Assembly (NCBI GenBank): GCA_024803745.1
Contig: JANJXV010000013.1
Coordinates: 28,416,501 to 28,480,500, forward strand
Reading direction: 5' to 3'
Length of the DNA: 64,000 nt
Source of the DNA: Megascapheus bottae
Lineage: Eukaryota; Chordata; Mammalia; Rodentia; Geomyidae
Positions 1 to 10,620 of the stretch are shown here, piece after piece; the first letter of the stretch is position 1; each line of letters opens with the position of its first letter. The notes below the pieces were generated by a model that ran no database searches, was not told the origin of the DNA, and saw only the letters and a list, made by a program, of their open reading frames with translations. A program made the position numbers and the translations under genes.

Positions 1-3000
1 ATATTAGTAAGTGAAAGTGATCTCAAATGATAAAATAATGGACTATGAAGAAAATTAAGGTGAATAAACTATGCATGACTTTCAGCTAGTGATGAGGAAA
101 TAATTGTAGTATTTCAATGGAAAGAATTAGAGAAGAGTCACTGAAACAGAATAAATAGCTTTTGTGCTGTGGACAGACTTGAGGTAAAGCAAATATTAAG
201 GCCTATGAATTAAAAATTGAGCTAGAGATGTCAGGATAAAATTGGGGCTGGAGTTGACAGTATGCTGTTTATAAACAGCAAGATGTAACTAAACCTCTAC
301 CAATAATGTGCCATGGTTTTGTGTGTGGGGAGGGTGGGGGAGGAGTGATTACTTGAAGTCCTTAACTAATTGTTCCTTGTTTTCAGACCCTCTGACTGCC
401 CCATTATCAAGCAATAGGCCATCTTCCAAGATGGCATTGTTGTAGCACTCTGATAAATGAAGAATGACATAATGAACCTCTTTATTGCTAGTCTGCCCTG
501 CAGGAAAACATACTGTCAGACCATGTCCCACAACAGAATCTAAATTTTCAAGAGCCCATTGGTTTCTCTTGTGTCAAGACCACCATAGTTTTTCTCATCA
601 GGGCTGCCTGTACTTTCTGGCTTTACCAAATGGTTGAGACTTCAGGCTTCCCTTTCTGCAGGGTGCTATGGTTGGAACTGCACTTTCCCCTACTTTTTAA
701 TTCATTGCTGTTCTCTTTTCTTCCTTTTATCTTATTCTGTCACCTGCTGCTTGATTCCCAGTGCTCTCTCCTTTATGACACTGGCTCCTGTCATTTCCTG
801 AACTTCACATAGGATGCCTCTAATCCAACGTCCTTCCAAAGGCTCTATTTTAAAGTCTGTGTATTGATGGTCATTTTTTTCTATAAACAAAAGAACTGTT
901 CCTTTCTTTTTCCACAGGGGAAAGCTTCTGGTAATCCTATTCTTTCCTATAATAGTATAAATTCATCATAAGTGATTCTAGTACATGATCTCTTTATGAC
1001 TCTGTGTTCTAGGACATTATGAACTCTTGCATGTAATTTGTGCATGTGATGACCCTTATAAATATGATGCCATGAATTTTACAACAGTTTTAGTTTCTCA
1101 TTTGAGATATCTCTGTACTGTCATGTGAAGTGTGGAAGCTGTTCTATTCTATTTATAATAATACTTAGTTCTCACTTGTTTGCTTATTTAACAAGTGCAA
1201 AACAGTTTAAGTCATTTCATTTTTAGACCCAAGAGTCAACGTCTATCTATAATTGTCCTTAGATATTTACTACTTTACCTTGCTTTGAAGTTCTCACAGG
1301 TGCTTCCCTTGACTTCCTGTGGAGTTGGTAAATATCAGGTTTGCTTTTTACATCCAGGCTTATTTACATTTATGTCTTCTTTTTCCCTATCACATACTGT
1401 TTGGTTTGACTGGTTCTAGTCCAACACTCTGCAAGATAAGGTTCATTTGTTAGAAAGATGGCTCAAATGCTACTGAAGCAGTCTCTAGACTTCTCACATC
1501 AAATGCAAGGACCTTTAGGGGGTCTTATTTTTCTTCTAATATCTAACCCAGAATGTAGACCTACAGGCTTCACTCCCTGCAATGGCCTGCTATCTCTCTC
1601 TACAACTGTTCTAATCTTCTAGGACAAGAATGACACTGTCCCTTTAGGCTTCCACTTCAGAGAAAAGTTATACTAGGTATGGTCCTCTTCCATTATTAAA
1701 ACATTTCCTGTATTGCTGGCTTACTTCCCAGACTTTTCAAAAGCTCCCTTCTGTGCTATCACCAATACAATTAGACGAAACTTCTCATGCCATAAGAGAT
1801 ACTCGGAGATAGATTATGATCACAGGAAACACAGACAATGGAAGAATTAGAGATGTCAGGGGAAAGCTAGTGAACTTTCAATACACTAACATTCTCAGTC
1901 ACTAGAAGCAGTTGATCCCTTAAAGTTTTCCCCGAATGTTGACTCAGCACATGGATCGAGAGGATATCCCTTGCTCCAGCTAGACATGGTTTATCTTGTT
2001 TCACTGAGGTATTTGGGGATGTTCTGCCCAGAGTATAATAGTGACTTCCTTTCTTTCTTCCAGATGGAAAATATTTCGGCTCTTCCCACAGGCTTCCCCT
2101 TGGGTTATGTTTTCTCTAATGTGATACAGTCAACTTACAATGTGATCAAGAAGTCTGGCTTCACCACAGTCCTCTTACTTGATCTTTTCTTCATAAGTTC
2201 TCTACATGGTGCCAGGTCTCTATGTTCAGAATTTCTCAGGATATGGACACATAGAAGGAATCTTGGATGTGTCCTCCAGTTCTTTTCTGCCTTTCGTCCC
2301 CTTTCTTTTAGCACAGTTTTCATTGTTTCTCCGGTTTGCCTTACAAAATGAAGCCAGTGTGTCCCTAGGCAGAAAGGTAGCTCCTGATGGAGACTTCCGT
2401 ATTTAAAACTCCAGAAAGTTCCAATGGTTCATCTATTTTCTGAGGAAACATTTCAATCTTTGCCACTGTGGCATCCTCTTTGCCCTTTCACCATATGCCT
2501 GCCACGAGGGAAAGTCTTTCACTTTCAGACATTTTGTTTTGTGCTTTTGATTAAAGTGTAGGTGAAATTTGTTTTATCTCACTCTCACCTATCAGAACTT
2601 AAGAGAACTTAGATCAGTCCCATTGCTTCTAGCCTGGGGGAGGAGGAGGAAACCTGGGGGAAAGTGAGCTTTTCCATTTATTTGTGCACTGTGTTTACTC
2701 CATGCTTATTTGCTATGCGAGCTATGGCTTGCTTATATTCCATCTAAAATTTCTTTGGGAAAACTTCTTGCCAGGTAGAGACAGGTTGATGCCACACCCC
2801 AGTAGAGATGACATATGTCTGTTCACCAATAGCCCACAGTGACCATCATTTCTACAACGGTGTTGGGATAGCAAGCATGAGGTCTTCACCATTTTGTTGC
2901 CCTCTAAGAAAAATAATAATTAATTACCTCATAGCTAACATGTCAGGAAATGTTTTAGATTAATTTATTTGGTTTTAGATGATATTTTCATGCATAAGTT

Positions 3001-3126
3001 TACCAAGCACTGGAATAAATGCTTGTGGTTTTCAATTTTAATTAGTTTAAATTTATGTTTTATCCTTAGTAGACCAGCTTACTGAGCAATTGGGAAATTG
3101 CTTGATCAATTTATATGCTCCTCTTC
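1..3126. other. AT-rich sequence, no gene recognised
   Basis: No coding, RNA or repeat family was recognised. The longest open frame (1971-2351, +, 126 codons) has no recognisable domain, and a frame on the opposite strand overlaps it (2135-2323), so it looks like chance. A G-rich run lies at 327-343 but lacks a fourth G-triplet. Old, highly diverged repeats could be hidden here. Confidence 0.5.
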
Positions 3127-3554
3127 TTTTTTTCATATATTTTTATTGTAATTAATAGAAGGGTTACATGATATTTGCCAGATAGATGGTGCATTAATTC
3201 CCATATATTGATACTCTTTCACATGTCTTGGTCCCCATTTCCCTCCCCCCCACCCCCACCCCTCATCTTGTTTTCCCCCATTCCCTATCCAATTTCAAAT
3301 AATCAAATACAAATATATCTGATATATCATGTAACAAAGTGAGATACTGTAACAATATGAGATAACCAAGGGACAGCAAAAGAGATGAGAGATAACATAG
3401 TACCTTAAGAACAACTTTGTTTCTATATCCTAGAGATCCTTTCATTTAGCGTCCTACTATATGGCCTTTTGTATCAAGGTTTTGTTCTATTGCAAATCTC
3501 TGCTAGGAGAGCCCAAATGAGGGAAACCATTGAGCCTAAGTTCCTTTGAGTCTG
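3127..3554 (-). mobile_element. 5'-truncated L1, 3' UTR and end of ORF2
   Basis: Read on the minus strand this is an L1 3' end: an AT-rich piece, a purine/G-rich tract, then the terminal block and a short A-tail (T-run at 3127-3133 on +). The same block recurs at 3734, 6471, 17492, 29453, 32330, 37000 and 53377. Homology stops at 3554, where other copies continue into the ORF2 C-terminus. A short internal stretch near 3512 is missing compared with the copy at 17492. No clear TSD was found. Confidence 0.88.
3241..3262 (-). other. G-quadruplex-prone tract in L1 3' UTR
   Basis: The plus strand reads C3-T-C7-A-C5-A-C4, so the minus (L1 sense) strand carries four G-runs separated by single-base loops, which fits a parallel G-quadruplex. 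G-rich tracts are a known feature of mammalian L1 3' UTRs. Folding is inferred, not shown. Confidence 0.6.
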
Positions 3555-3733
3555 TCGCTGGAGCAAAACTTCAGCTTTGCAGTAGTTTTTGACTTTTCCG
3601 TAACTTTGATTTTTCTACTTACACAGAGACAGTCTGACCAGAAGTTAAGACTAAGGACTAGGCCTATCTCATTTACTGCCCGTGTTCCTGCACATGTGGC
3701 CTTCTCAGTCCATAAATAAGTTATAGAACTCTT

Positions 3734-3988
3734 TTTTTTTTGCATTTTTATTGTAATTAGTAAAAGGGTTACATGATATTTGCCAGATAGAAGGTGCATT
3801 AATTCACATACATTGATACCCTTTCACATGTCTTGGTACCCATTTCCCTCTCCCCCCACACCCCCCACCCGTCTTGGTTTTCCCCCCTTCCCTATCAAAT
3901 TTCAAATATCCAAATACAAATAAATTCAGTATATCAGATAACAAAGTGAGATACTATAACAATATGAGATAACCAAGGGACAGCAAAG
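3734..3988 (-). mobile_element. Short 5'-truncated L1 with 16 bp TSD
   Basis: This 255 bp L1 3' end lies between two identical copies of AAGTTATAGAACTCTT (3718-3733 and 3989-4004), the target-site duplication of one reverse-transcription insertion. The element ends 5' just past its conserved GGTTATCTC block. Minus-strand orientation follows from the T-run at 3732-3740 and the C-rich tract at 3846-3870. Confidence 0.93.
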
Positions 3989-4004
3989 AAGTTATAGAAC
4001 TCTT

Positions 4005-4517
4005 AACTATGAATTATTCTTTAAAAATTTATTTCCCTGAACTGGTTTTACTGGATCATGCAGTTGTTATGTAGATCATGATTTTTTTTTCCACCATCAA
4101 CACTGCAGATACATGTCATTTATAGCAGAGTGAGCAACTGAGCTAGATCAAAGTAAGCCTTGCTAAAGGACTTTTCCAGGTAGTTTTAACACATCAGATA
4201 ATGAGCATGCTATAAGGAAGAGGTTGTTTAGAAAGTTTCCATCTGTTCTGACATACCAGTGATTGCTGGATCACTGGTTTTCACAGACACTATGTTTGCA
4301 AAGTTGCCCATCTTGCACCAAAGCTAGAAAAGGGAATACAATATGTGGATGTTTTCACAGGTGTTCTAATGCAGATCCAGTCATTTCCTTTAATCCATCC
4401 TTCTTAAATTGTCCTAGGCCTTAAATTAATATTCTTTGATCAATTATTAAAAATGCATATTTTCACTTTTTGTTGCCTAGAATGAAGAAGAAGATGGATG
4501 ACTTTTTTAACAAAGTT
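4005..4517. other. AT-rich sequence, nothing recognised
   Basis: No gene or repeat family recognised between the TSD of the preceding L1 and the next L1 end. Confidence 0.5.
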
Positions 4518-4829
4518 TCTTTTTTTATTTTTTTATTGTCAGGGTACTGTTTACAGGGGTTACAGTTACATTCACCTGATAGTAGGTGCATTACTTCTCA
4601 CATATTAATTCCTCTTCTCATGCCTACTTCAACTTGCTGAGAATAATGGGACGCTCTTCATTGTAGACATATATAGCACCTTTTAAAGTATACCTTCCAC
4701 CTCCCTTTATAATTTTAAATTTCCATTTGTCACTCAGAATTAATATACAAACACATTTCTTCTTTGTTCCAGGTACATCTTACCTTTCCTATGCTGTTCT
4801 TCTGCTTGTAACAAGACTTTGTTTCTGCA
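4518..4829 (-). mobile_element. Older L1 3' end
   Basis: A T-rich start followed by TACAGGGGTTACAGTTACAT and a GTAGGTGCATTACTTCTCAC-type block marks an L1 3' UTR of an older subfamily than the copy at 3127. A B1-like SINE sits at its upstream end. Confidence 0.65.
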
Positions 4830-4839
4830 TTCTACCATC

Positions 4840-4960
4840 GTTTTTCATTGGAGATAAGAGCCTCGGGTCCTTTTGTGCCTGTGCTGGCTTTGAACCTTGA
4901 TCCTCAGATCTCAGCCTCCTGAGTAGCTAGGATTATAGGCATGAGCCACAAGCACCAGGC
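4840..4960 (-). mobile_element. B1-like SINE, left monomer only
   Basis: On the minus strand this has the 7SL/B1-like block (GGCTCATGCCTATAATCCTA, then AGGAGGCTGAGATCTGAGGA) but stops after TCTTATCTCCAATG, lacking the right-hand module of other copies. TTCTACCATC flanks it at 4830-4839 and 4961-4970, a 10 bp TSD, so the element was inserted in this short form or truncated near its 3' end. Confidence 0.87.
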
Positions 4961-4970
4961 TTCTACCATC

Positions 4971-6333
4971 TTTTGCCTACCATGAATCTACTCATGCGCT
5001 ATAGTCATGCTCAATTAAGGAACCCTTTCTGAATGTTTCCAGTAATCCAAATAGAGCTAGAGTTATTCTTTTATGGAATTGAACATTCATGTGATTTCAA
5101 TGACAGTACACCTACTACACTGAATTACAGAGAAACTATGTAATGATAAGAAATCAGATGTAACTTGGTTGGTAATTAGTTTTTCTGGCTATTCTTATAT
5201 TGGAGTGGGGGATGAGTTTGCTGTACCATGTAGAAAGGTTCAGAGTTTGGGGGAAAAGAAAAGTTAGTCAAACTCTTCTTGGAAACAGCACAAAAAAGGA
5301 GAAATGGCATACACCAAGGTTCATGTTCCCCTTATCATTCCTTAAATTTTGAGTAAAGTGGTCACCTAATTGAAATTAACTGATGCTTTCTGAGACAGCA
5401 CCAATGCCCATAGAAAACTGTAACTGCCTCCCCATCTTTATTCATGTGTTTGTCTGGAATATACAAATACAAATAATAATAGAAAGATATAGACTGAAAC
5501 TTGGAGAAGAAATGAGGGTAACTCTGAGAAGAAGATTTATATTCAATAACTTCTAATAAGTGACCTTTCTTTTTATAGGATTTCATTTCAGATGTATTTA
5601 TTTTAGGCAAAGCATTCGCTCTTATTTTTCCCAAAATATTTGCTTTATTGGACAATGAGTATCTTAAATGTAGTGACTATTACTTTTTATATCTCTGCCA
5701 TCTCAGATTCCAAATGCAATGTCAGACATAGAGTAAGTCATTTGAAACTAGAAATACATATGAAAATAAATGAATGGAAGTCTGCCAACTTTATCAACAA
5801 ATGGGAAAATATTCAAATCTGGTTTGGTGTGAATATGCAAATTCACTCCACTTGCCCAAACTTCTCATTTATATTATTGCTAATTTACAGCATTGTTTCC
5901 CTCCCCAGAGAAAATCTTTCCAATCGTCATTATGTTAATCAATAAGCTTCTTGTGTTAATCTTGATAATGCTATTGTTGTGTTCTAAAAACATCATACTT
6001 GAGAGTATTGATTCATGATTAAGGAATTACAGGTACCAATTATACACACCTTCATGAGGTTGTCTAAAGCTCTAAGAACCAGTATAAATTTCATGGCTTT
6101 CTCTAAATGTCTCTACATAATAATTAAAACAGAATTTCCAACACAAGCAACTACCACCATACTTCTCTATTCAGACTTAGCTGTATGCATATTACTAAAA
6201 CGTATAAATGATAGCAATAAATGTGTATTCTTGTTTTCAGTTTATAAAGTCACCCATTCTTTTAATGTGATTATACATTCAAGAACCTTTTTGTAGGATT
6301 TTAAGGATATGTGTATGATTTCTTTTATTGAAT
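4971..6333. other. AT-rich sequence, nothing recognised
   Basis: No gene or repeat family identified. Open frames on both strands (for example 5362-5655 - and 5640-5945 +) have no domain or conserved motif and are compatible with chance in AT-rich DNA. Confidence 0.5.
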
Positions 6334-6345
6334 CTTAAATAAATG

Positions 6346-6957
6346 TTTTGCTTTGGGGGGCGAAGGGTCATTGGGGCTTGAACTCTGGGTCTGGGCTTGT
6401 CCCTGAGCTCTTCAGCTCAAGTCTACCACCCTATCCTTGAGCCACAGCCCCACTTCCCATTTTCTAGTAATTTACAATAGAACAAAATCTAGAGACATTA
6501 GGCCAAATAGTATGACACTAAATGTAAGGACCTCCAGGATAAGGAAACAAAAGCCATATAATGAGTGACTGTTGTCTTTAATGTACTATGTTATCTCTCA
6601 TCTCTTTTGCCATCCCTTGGTTATCTCATATTGTTACAATATTCCACCTTGTTATCTGCTATATTTTATATGTGCTTAATTGGTTATTTGAAATTGGATA
6701 GGGAAGGGGGTAAATCAAGATGAGCGGGGCAAGGGTGGGAGGGAAATGGGGACCATGTCATGAGAAAGGGTATCAATGTATGTGAAGTTATGCACCTTCT
6801 GTCTGGTGAATATAATGTAACCCTTCTATTAATCACAATAAAAAAATCATAAAAAGGAGTCTCATAGCCTTTAGTGCCTGAGCTGGCATTGAAATGAGAT
6901 CCTTAGAGCTCAGCCCCCTGATTAGCTAGGATTACAGGTGTGAGCCACTGAGCCCAG
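6346..6957 (-). mobile_element. B1-like dimeric SINE split by an L1
   Basis: The two halves of one minus-strand SINE lie at 6346-6470 (right module) and 6853-6957 (B1-like left monomer). CTTAAATAAATG occurs at 6334-6345 and 6958-6969, a 12 bp TSD that spans both halves and shows they were one insertion later interrupted by the L1 between them. Confidence 0.88.
6471..6852 (+). mobile_element. 5'-truncated L1 nested in a SINE
   Basis: This starts in the region just after ORF2, continues through the TGTACTATGTTATCTCTCAT block and the G-rich tract (about 6700-6750), and ends in AACCCTTCTATTAATCACAA plus an A-rich tail. About ten bases of the SINE middle are missing at the junction, and no TSD was found for the L1. 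Confidence 0.88.
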
Positions 6958-6969
6958 CTTAAATAAATG

Positions 6970-8384
6970 CTTTCCTATTCAATGAAATTCTGTCACTTAA
7001 ATAAATACAAAGATTTCCATATACATTTTAAGTTTTAATATTAATATATACACTAAAAATTATGTCAGTCAATTGCTGTTTGGCCTTCTTTTGTTTTGCT
7101 TTTATTAATACCATAACCAGCAAGCAGGGCTTAGCCCATTCACTTTGGCCAAAACATCAGTGAATTATTTCATATCAGTAAATGTTTTCTGATTCAACTT
7201 TTCTTTCATTCCTTTGGCCATTCTTTTATTTTGTTCTCATTTTTCTCTTTTCCATATTGGCCTATACTGACTTTTAGATAACACATAAAAATGTAAAGAC
7301 AAGCACATTACAAGTAAAAATAAATAAATAAATAAATAAATGATTGTTAGAGAGAAGCACTAAGTGCTGGTTGTTTTTACTGAGTTATTCTCAGGAATAA
7401 TATTTATATTATATTGTAATGTCATGGGTTATAGCCAGGATGGAACCTTTTTCTCATTAGGATGAATATAATGAGAAAGATAAGTGGATTTAAATAAAAT
7501 GTCTCCAAGGCACTCTGCTAAGATGTCTAGCTTTTCCCAGAATGGTCTAAAGTAATTGTTTCATGGTGTTATCATCTTTAAATATATATATATATATATA
7601 TGAGCAAACTAGACAAGAGTCTGCCATATATATTTCATATGTATCTACCAAATTCTTTCTAATTCAAGATACGTTTACCCAGCACACCAACATTCAGCAA
7701 CTATATCATCTATTTTCCAGTGAGCTCAGGAGAACTTTGAAATGCTAAACATGATGTGCCATGTAGCAAAAAAAAATTCGCTGTCTGAGTTGTAGTCTAT
7801 GCCATGTATATTTTATGCCATGTTTTGCTGCTATAAGAAGATAACACAAATCATGTAGCTTAATAGAGTGCAAATTTCAAGACTAACAAGATGAAATTGA
7901 ACTAGAATCAATATGTCCTCGGGGTTGTTTCTTCTGCAGACTATATTGAATAATACATTTGCTGGGTTTTCCCAGATTTTACAGGCTTTTCTCATGTACT
8001 TTTCCTCTTTTCCCATACGTATTTTGTGTCAGCAAATTTCTATCTCTCTGACCTTTTTTTTCATGGTTACACACCTTTTGACTTTGACCTTAGCCAAGAA
8101 AATTTCTTTTAAGACTCATCTAACTATATTGGTACCACATATATATTCTAGCCTTGTCTATGTATCTCAAAGTCCCTATCACATCTTTTCCAGCTTCACA
8201 TGCTCCAGGAAGAAAATATGTACCTCATTTTTTGTCCATGGATTTGACTGGCAGTTTATGGCCTTTGAAAACAGTTCAACTTTTCTAATTCTTATGGCTT
8301 TTGTTCAATTAATTTTCTCTGCTCCTTTTGGACAGATTGTTAGAACACAGCATAGAGTAATAATTATGAAGGATTTTGCATAAT
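6970..8384. other. AT-rich sequence with short microsatellites
   Basis: Contains an (AAAT)n run at about 7317-7341 and a (TA)n run at about 7582-7601. The open frame at 7913-8383 (+, 156 codons) is hydrophobic and T-rich, with no recognisable domain, and is probably spurious. Nothing else recognised. Confidence 0.5.
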
Positions 8385-8396
8385 AAAAATCAGCTT

Positions 8397-8638
8397 CTGC
8401 CAGGTGGCAATGAGCAGTGGCTCACACCTGTAATCCTAGCTACTTTGGAGGCTGAGATCTGAGGATCAAGGTTCAAAGCCAGCCTGAGCACTAAAAAGCC
8501 ATGAGACTCTTATCTCCAATTAATCTGTAGAAAACCAGAAGTGGGGCTGTGGCTCAAAGGCAGGGCCCTAGCCTTGAATTGAAGAGCTCAGGGACAGCAC
8601 CCAGGCAGAGTTCAAGCCTTATGACCCTCCCCTCCAAA
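8397..8638 (+). mobile_element. B1-like dimeric SINE (type B) with TSD
   Basis: Left monomer is B1-like (GTGGCTCACACCTGTAATCC ... GAGGCTGAGATCTGAGGATC), then TCTTATCTCCAATTAAT. The right module is GAAGTGGGGCTGTGGCTCAA ... CCTAGCCTTGA ... GAGTTCAAGCC. AAAAATCAGCTT flanks it at 8385-8396 and 8639-8650. One of the best examples here of the complete type-B structure. Confidence 0.92.
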
Positions 8639-8710
8639 AAAAATCAGCTTATATTAGCCCTATGTTTTATGGCATTTCCCTATGAAATCCTGAAGTCAGG
8701 ACCTTGTTGT

Positions 8711-8873
8711 GGTAGTCAAATGGTCTATCACTTGAGCACCCTTCCCCTCCAGCTTTTTTACTTCTAAACTATGGTCTCATATTTCTTATCACTGCAGGCA
8801 CTGGACTGCTATATTTCTATCTCTGCCATCCATATAGCTAGGAATATAGGCACATGCCATATCAGCTAGCTTG
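8711..8873 (-). mobile_element. Degraded SINE, family uncertain
   Basis: Blocks resembling a reversed SINE are visible: a CACTTGAGC-type box, CCTCCAGCTTTTTT, and AGCTAGGAATATAGGCACATG as a decayed version of the B1 terminal block. Too diverged to assign. Confidence 0.4.
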
Positions 8874-10045
8874 TTTGCTGAGATGTGATTCCACCAAGGT
8901 TTTGCCTGGAATAGCCCTTTCTTCTTTATCTCAGTGCCTCAAGGACTTAACTAGTCCTCTATCCTTGGATTCAAGTTTTACTGAAAAAGACATGTTTGCG
9001 TTTCAAAGTAGATAGTTATTTTATTCCCATTTCTTTTCTTCATTGTCTTTGTTTCCTGAAAATTTGCCATGATGTGCCTATTGGACTTTTCATTTCTATT
9101 AAAAAATTGGCATGGTTTTCAAATTGTGAACATTATCTTTTAAATCTCTTAGCTATTATCTTTTCCAGTATTAAATATTTTCTTCATCTGTAGGCAGTTG
9201 AGCTTTTTTACTCATTTCTTCATGTCCTATAGTCTTGCTAATACATAATAACAAATACTTAAAATCGTTCTTGGTGTTACAAACTTCTTGAATCCCTTTT
9301 CATACAGGAATAAATTTGATCATGAGAATACACTGGTGAAGTTTATGTTTCCATTTCTCTAATTTTATAGATGCTAAAAAACTGTTTCTGCTTTCTTGTT
9401 TAATTGTAAGGCTGAGTTCTTTCTCATTGGCTTTGTTACTTCCCATTCCTCTTTTTCATATTTTTTCTTGTGGATGAAAGATTTAGCCAATTTGTTTCCA
9501 TTTGTTTTTATTTGATGGAAAACTTTAAAGCAAAATAGATTTTGTTGTTGGTTTCATATTGCTTTTGGTATTTAAACATTTTCCATAATTTCATACCTAT
9601 ATCCAATTCAGTTTCCCTATCTACTTTCAGTCTATTATTATGCCAGTTGCTTTTTCATGTGTAATTATGCCTTGCATATAAATTATAATAATCAATCATC
9701 AGTATGGATCATATTTAAATACGCCAGTCAATAGGCTATGACAACAAGTTTACCATGTTGGTACTCCATTCCTTGCAAGAGATTATTATTTTTCAGTTTC
9801 CAGAGTACAGAATCTCACCTTGCTCCCTGTTACTGATTTCTGGTTTGAACACAGCATTGACAGAGAACACAGTCCACACACTCCTTGCAAAGTACTGCAG
9901 CTTCCTCTGTGACCCACGTGTAATGGGCATTGGGGTACATTGTCTTGACAATCTCTTCAGAGATGACACGTCACCCAGCTGCTGGGAATATTAGTTTCTC
10001 ATGCTTCTCCTTACAACTTGTCCACACTAGAAATTACCCTCAGAT
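8874..10045. other. AT-rich sequence, no gene established
   Basis: Mostly unrecognised. On the minus strand about 9850-9975 is open in one frame and looks somewhat coding-like, but I cannot assign it. Stops surround it and no start or domain was recognised. Confidence 0.45.
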
Positions 10046-10061
10046 GAAGGAGACTGCTTTT

Positions 10062-10118
10062 TTTTCCATGTATTTTTTATTGTAATTAATAGAAGGGTTA
10101 CATGATATTTGCCAGATA
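10062..10118 (-). mobile_element. 57 bp L1 tail insertion with 16 bp TSD
   Basis: Only the last ~57 bp of an L1 (tail plus the TAATAGAAGGGTTACATGAT block) is present, flanked by GAAGGAGACTGCTTTT at 10046-10061 and 10119-10134. The perfect duplication shows a real, extremely 5'-truncated retrotransposition event. Confidence 0.93.
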
Positions 10119-10507
10119 GAAGGAGACTGCTTTTGCAAGGATACACCTGTTCCCCAAGCAGCTTAAAGCTGGTGACTATGGCAAGTGACATACAAAGCCC
10201 CTCTTCCCAATATGGAATAACTCATAAGTACCCACGAATGGAGTTGAATGAGTTTCACTTAATAATTTCACTGTGAGTCAGTTATCCCTTCTTCCTAAAA
10301 TTGGTGTTCCTGCATCTTAAAATACATTTCCCCAGAGATAACATGCTAATAAATATTCAACACACAACTTTCCACTGTGGATTCTATTTACAGGGATCCC
10401 CAAAATAAAATGTTACTGTATTTTTAAATGTTCTTGATTATGGCTTATGTGTTAAACAGTATATGTATGTTCTATATTCATTAATGCAAAGTTTACGGAT
10501 AGCTTTT

Positions 10508-10620
10508 TTAAATTTTTTTTTACTGCAATGTATAGAGGGGTATGGTAGGTGCATTACTTTTTACACACTGATACCCCTTCTCATGTTTTTCCGCCATTCC
10601 CCTCCTCCCACCCCATCCCA
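10508..10620 (-). mobile_element. Older L1 3' end fragment
   Basis: T-rich start, then GTAGGTGCATTACTTTTTAC and a C-rich tract near 10592-10615, the reverse of an older L1 3' UTR like that at 4518. The upstream limit is vague. Confidence 0.6.

Noticed and set aside
327..343. G-rich run considered as a G-quadruplex
   Set aside because: Only three G-runs of three or more; a fourth run has two Gs.
1971..2351. 126-codon plus frame preceded by a splice-acceptor-like TTTCTTCCAG
   Set aside because: No domain, overlapping frame on the other strand, no further exon-like support.
7913..8383. 156-codon plus frame, hydrophobic
   Set aside because: T-rich composition explains the hydrophobic residues; no motif or conserved pattern.
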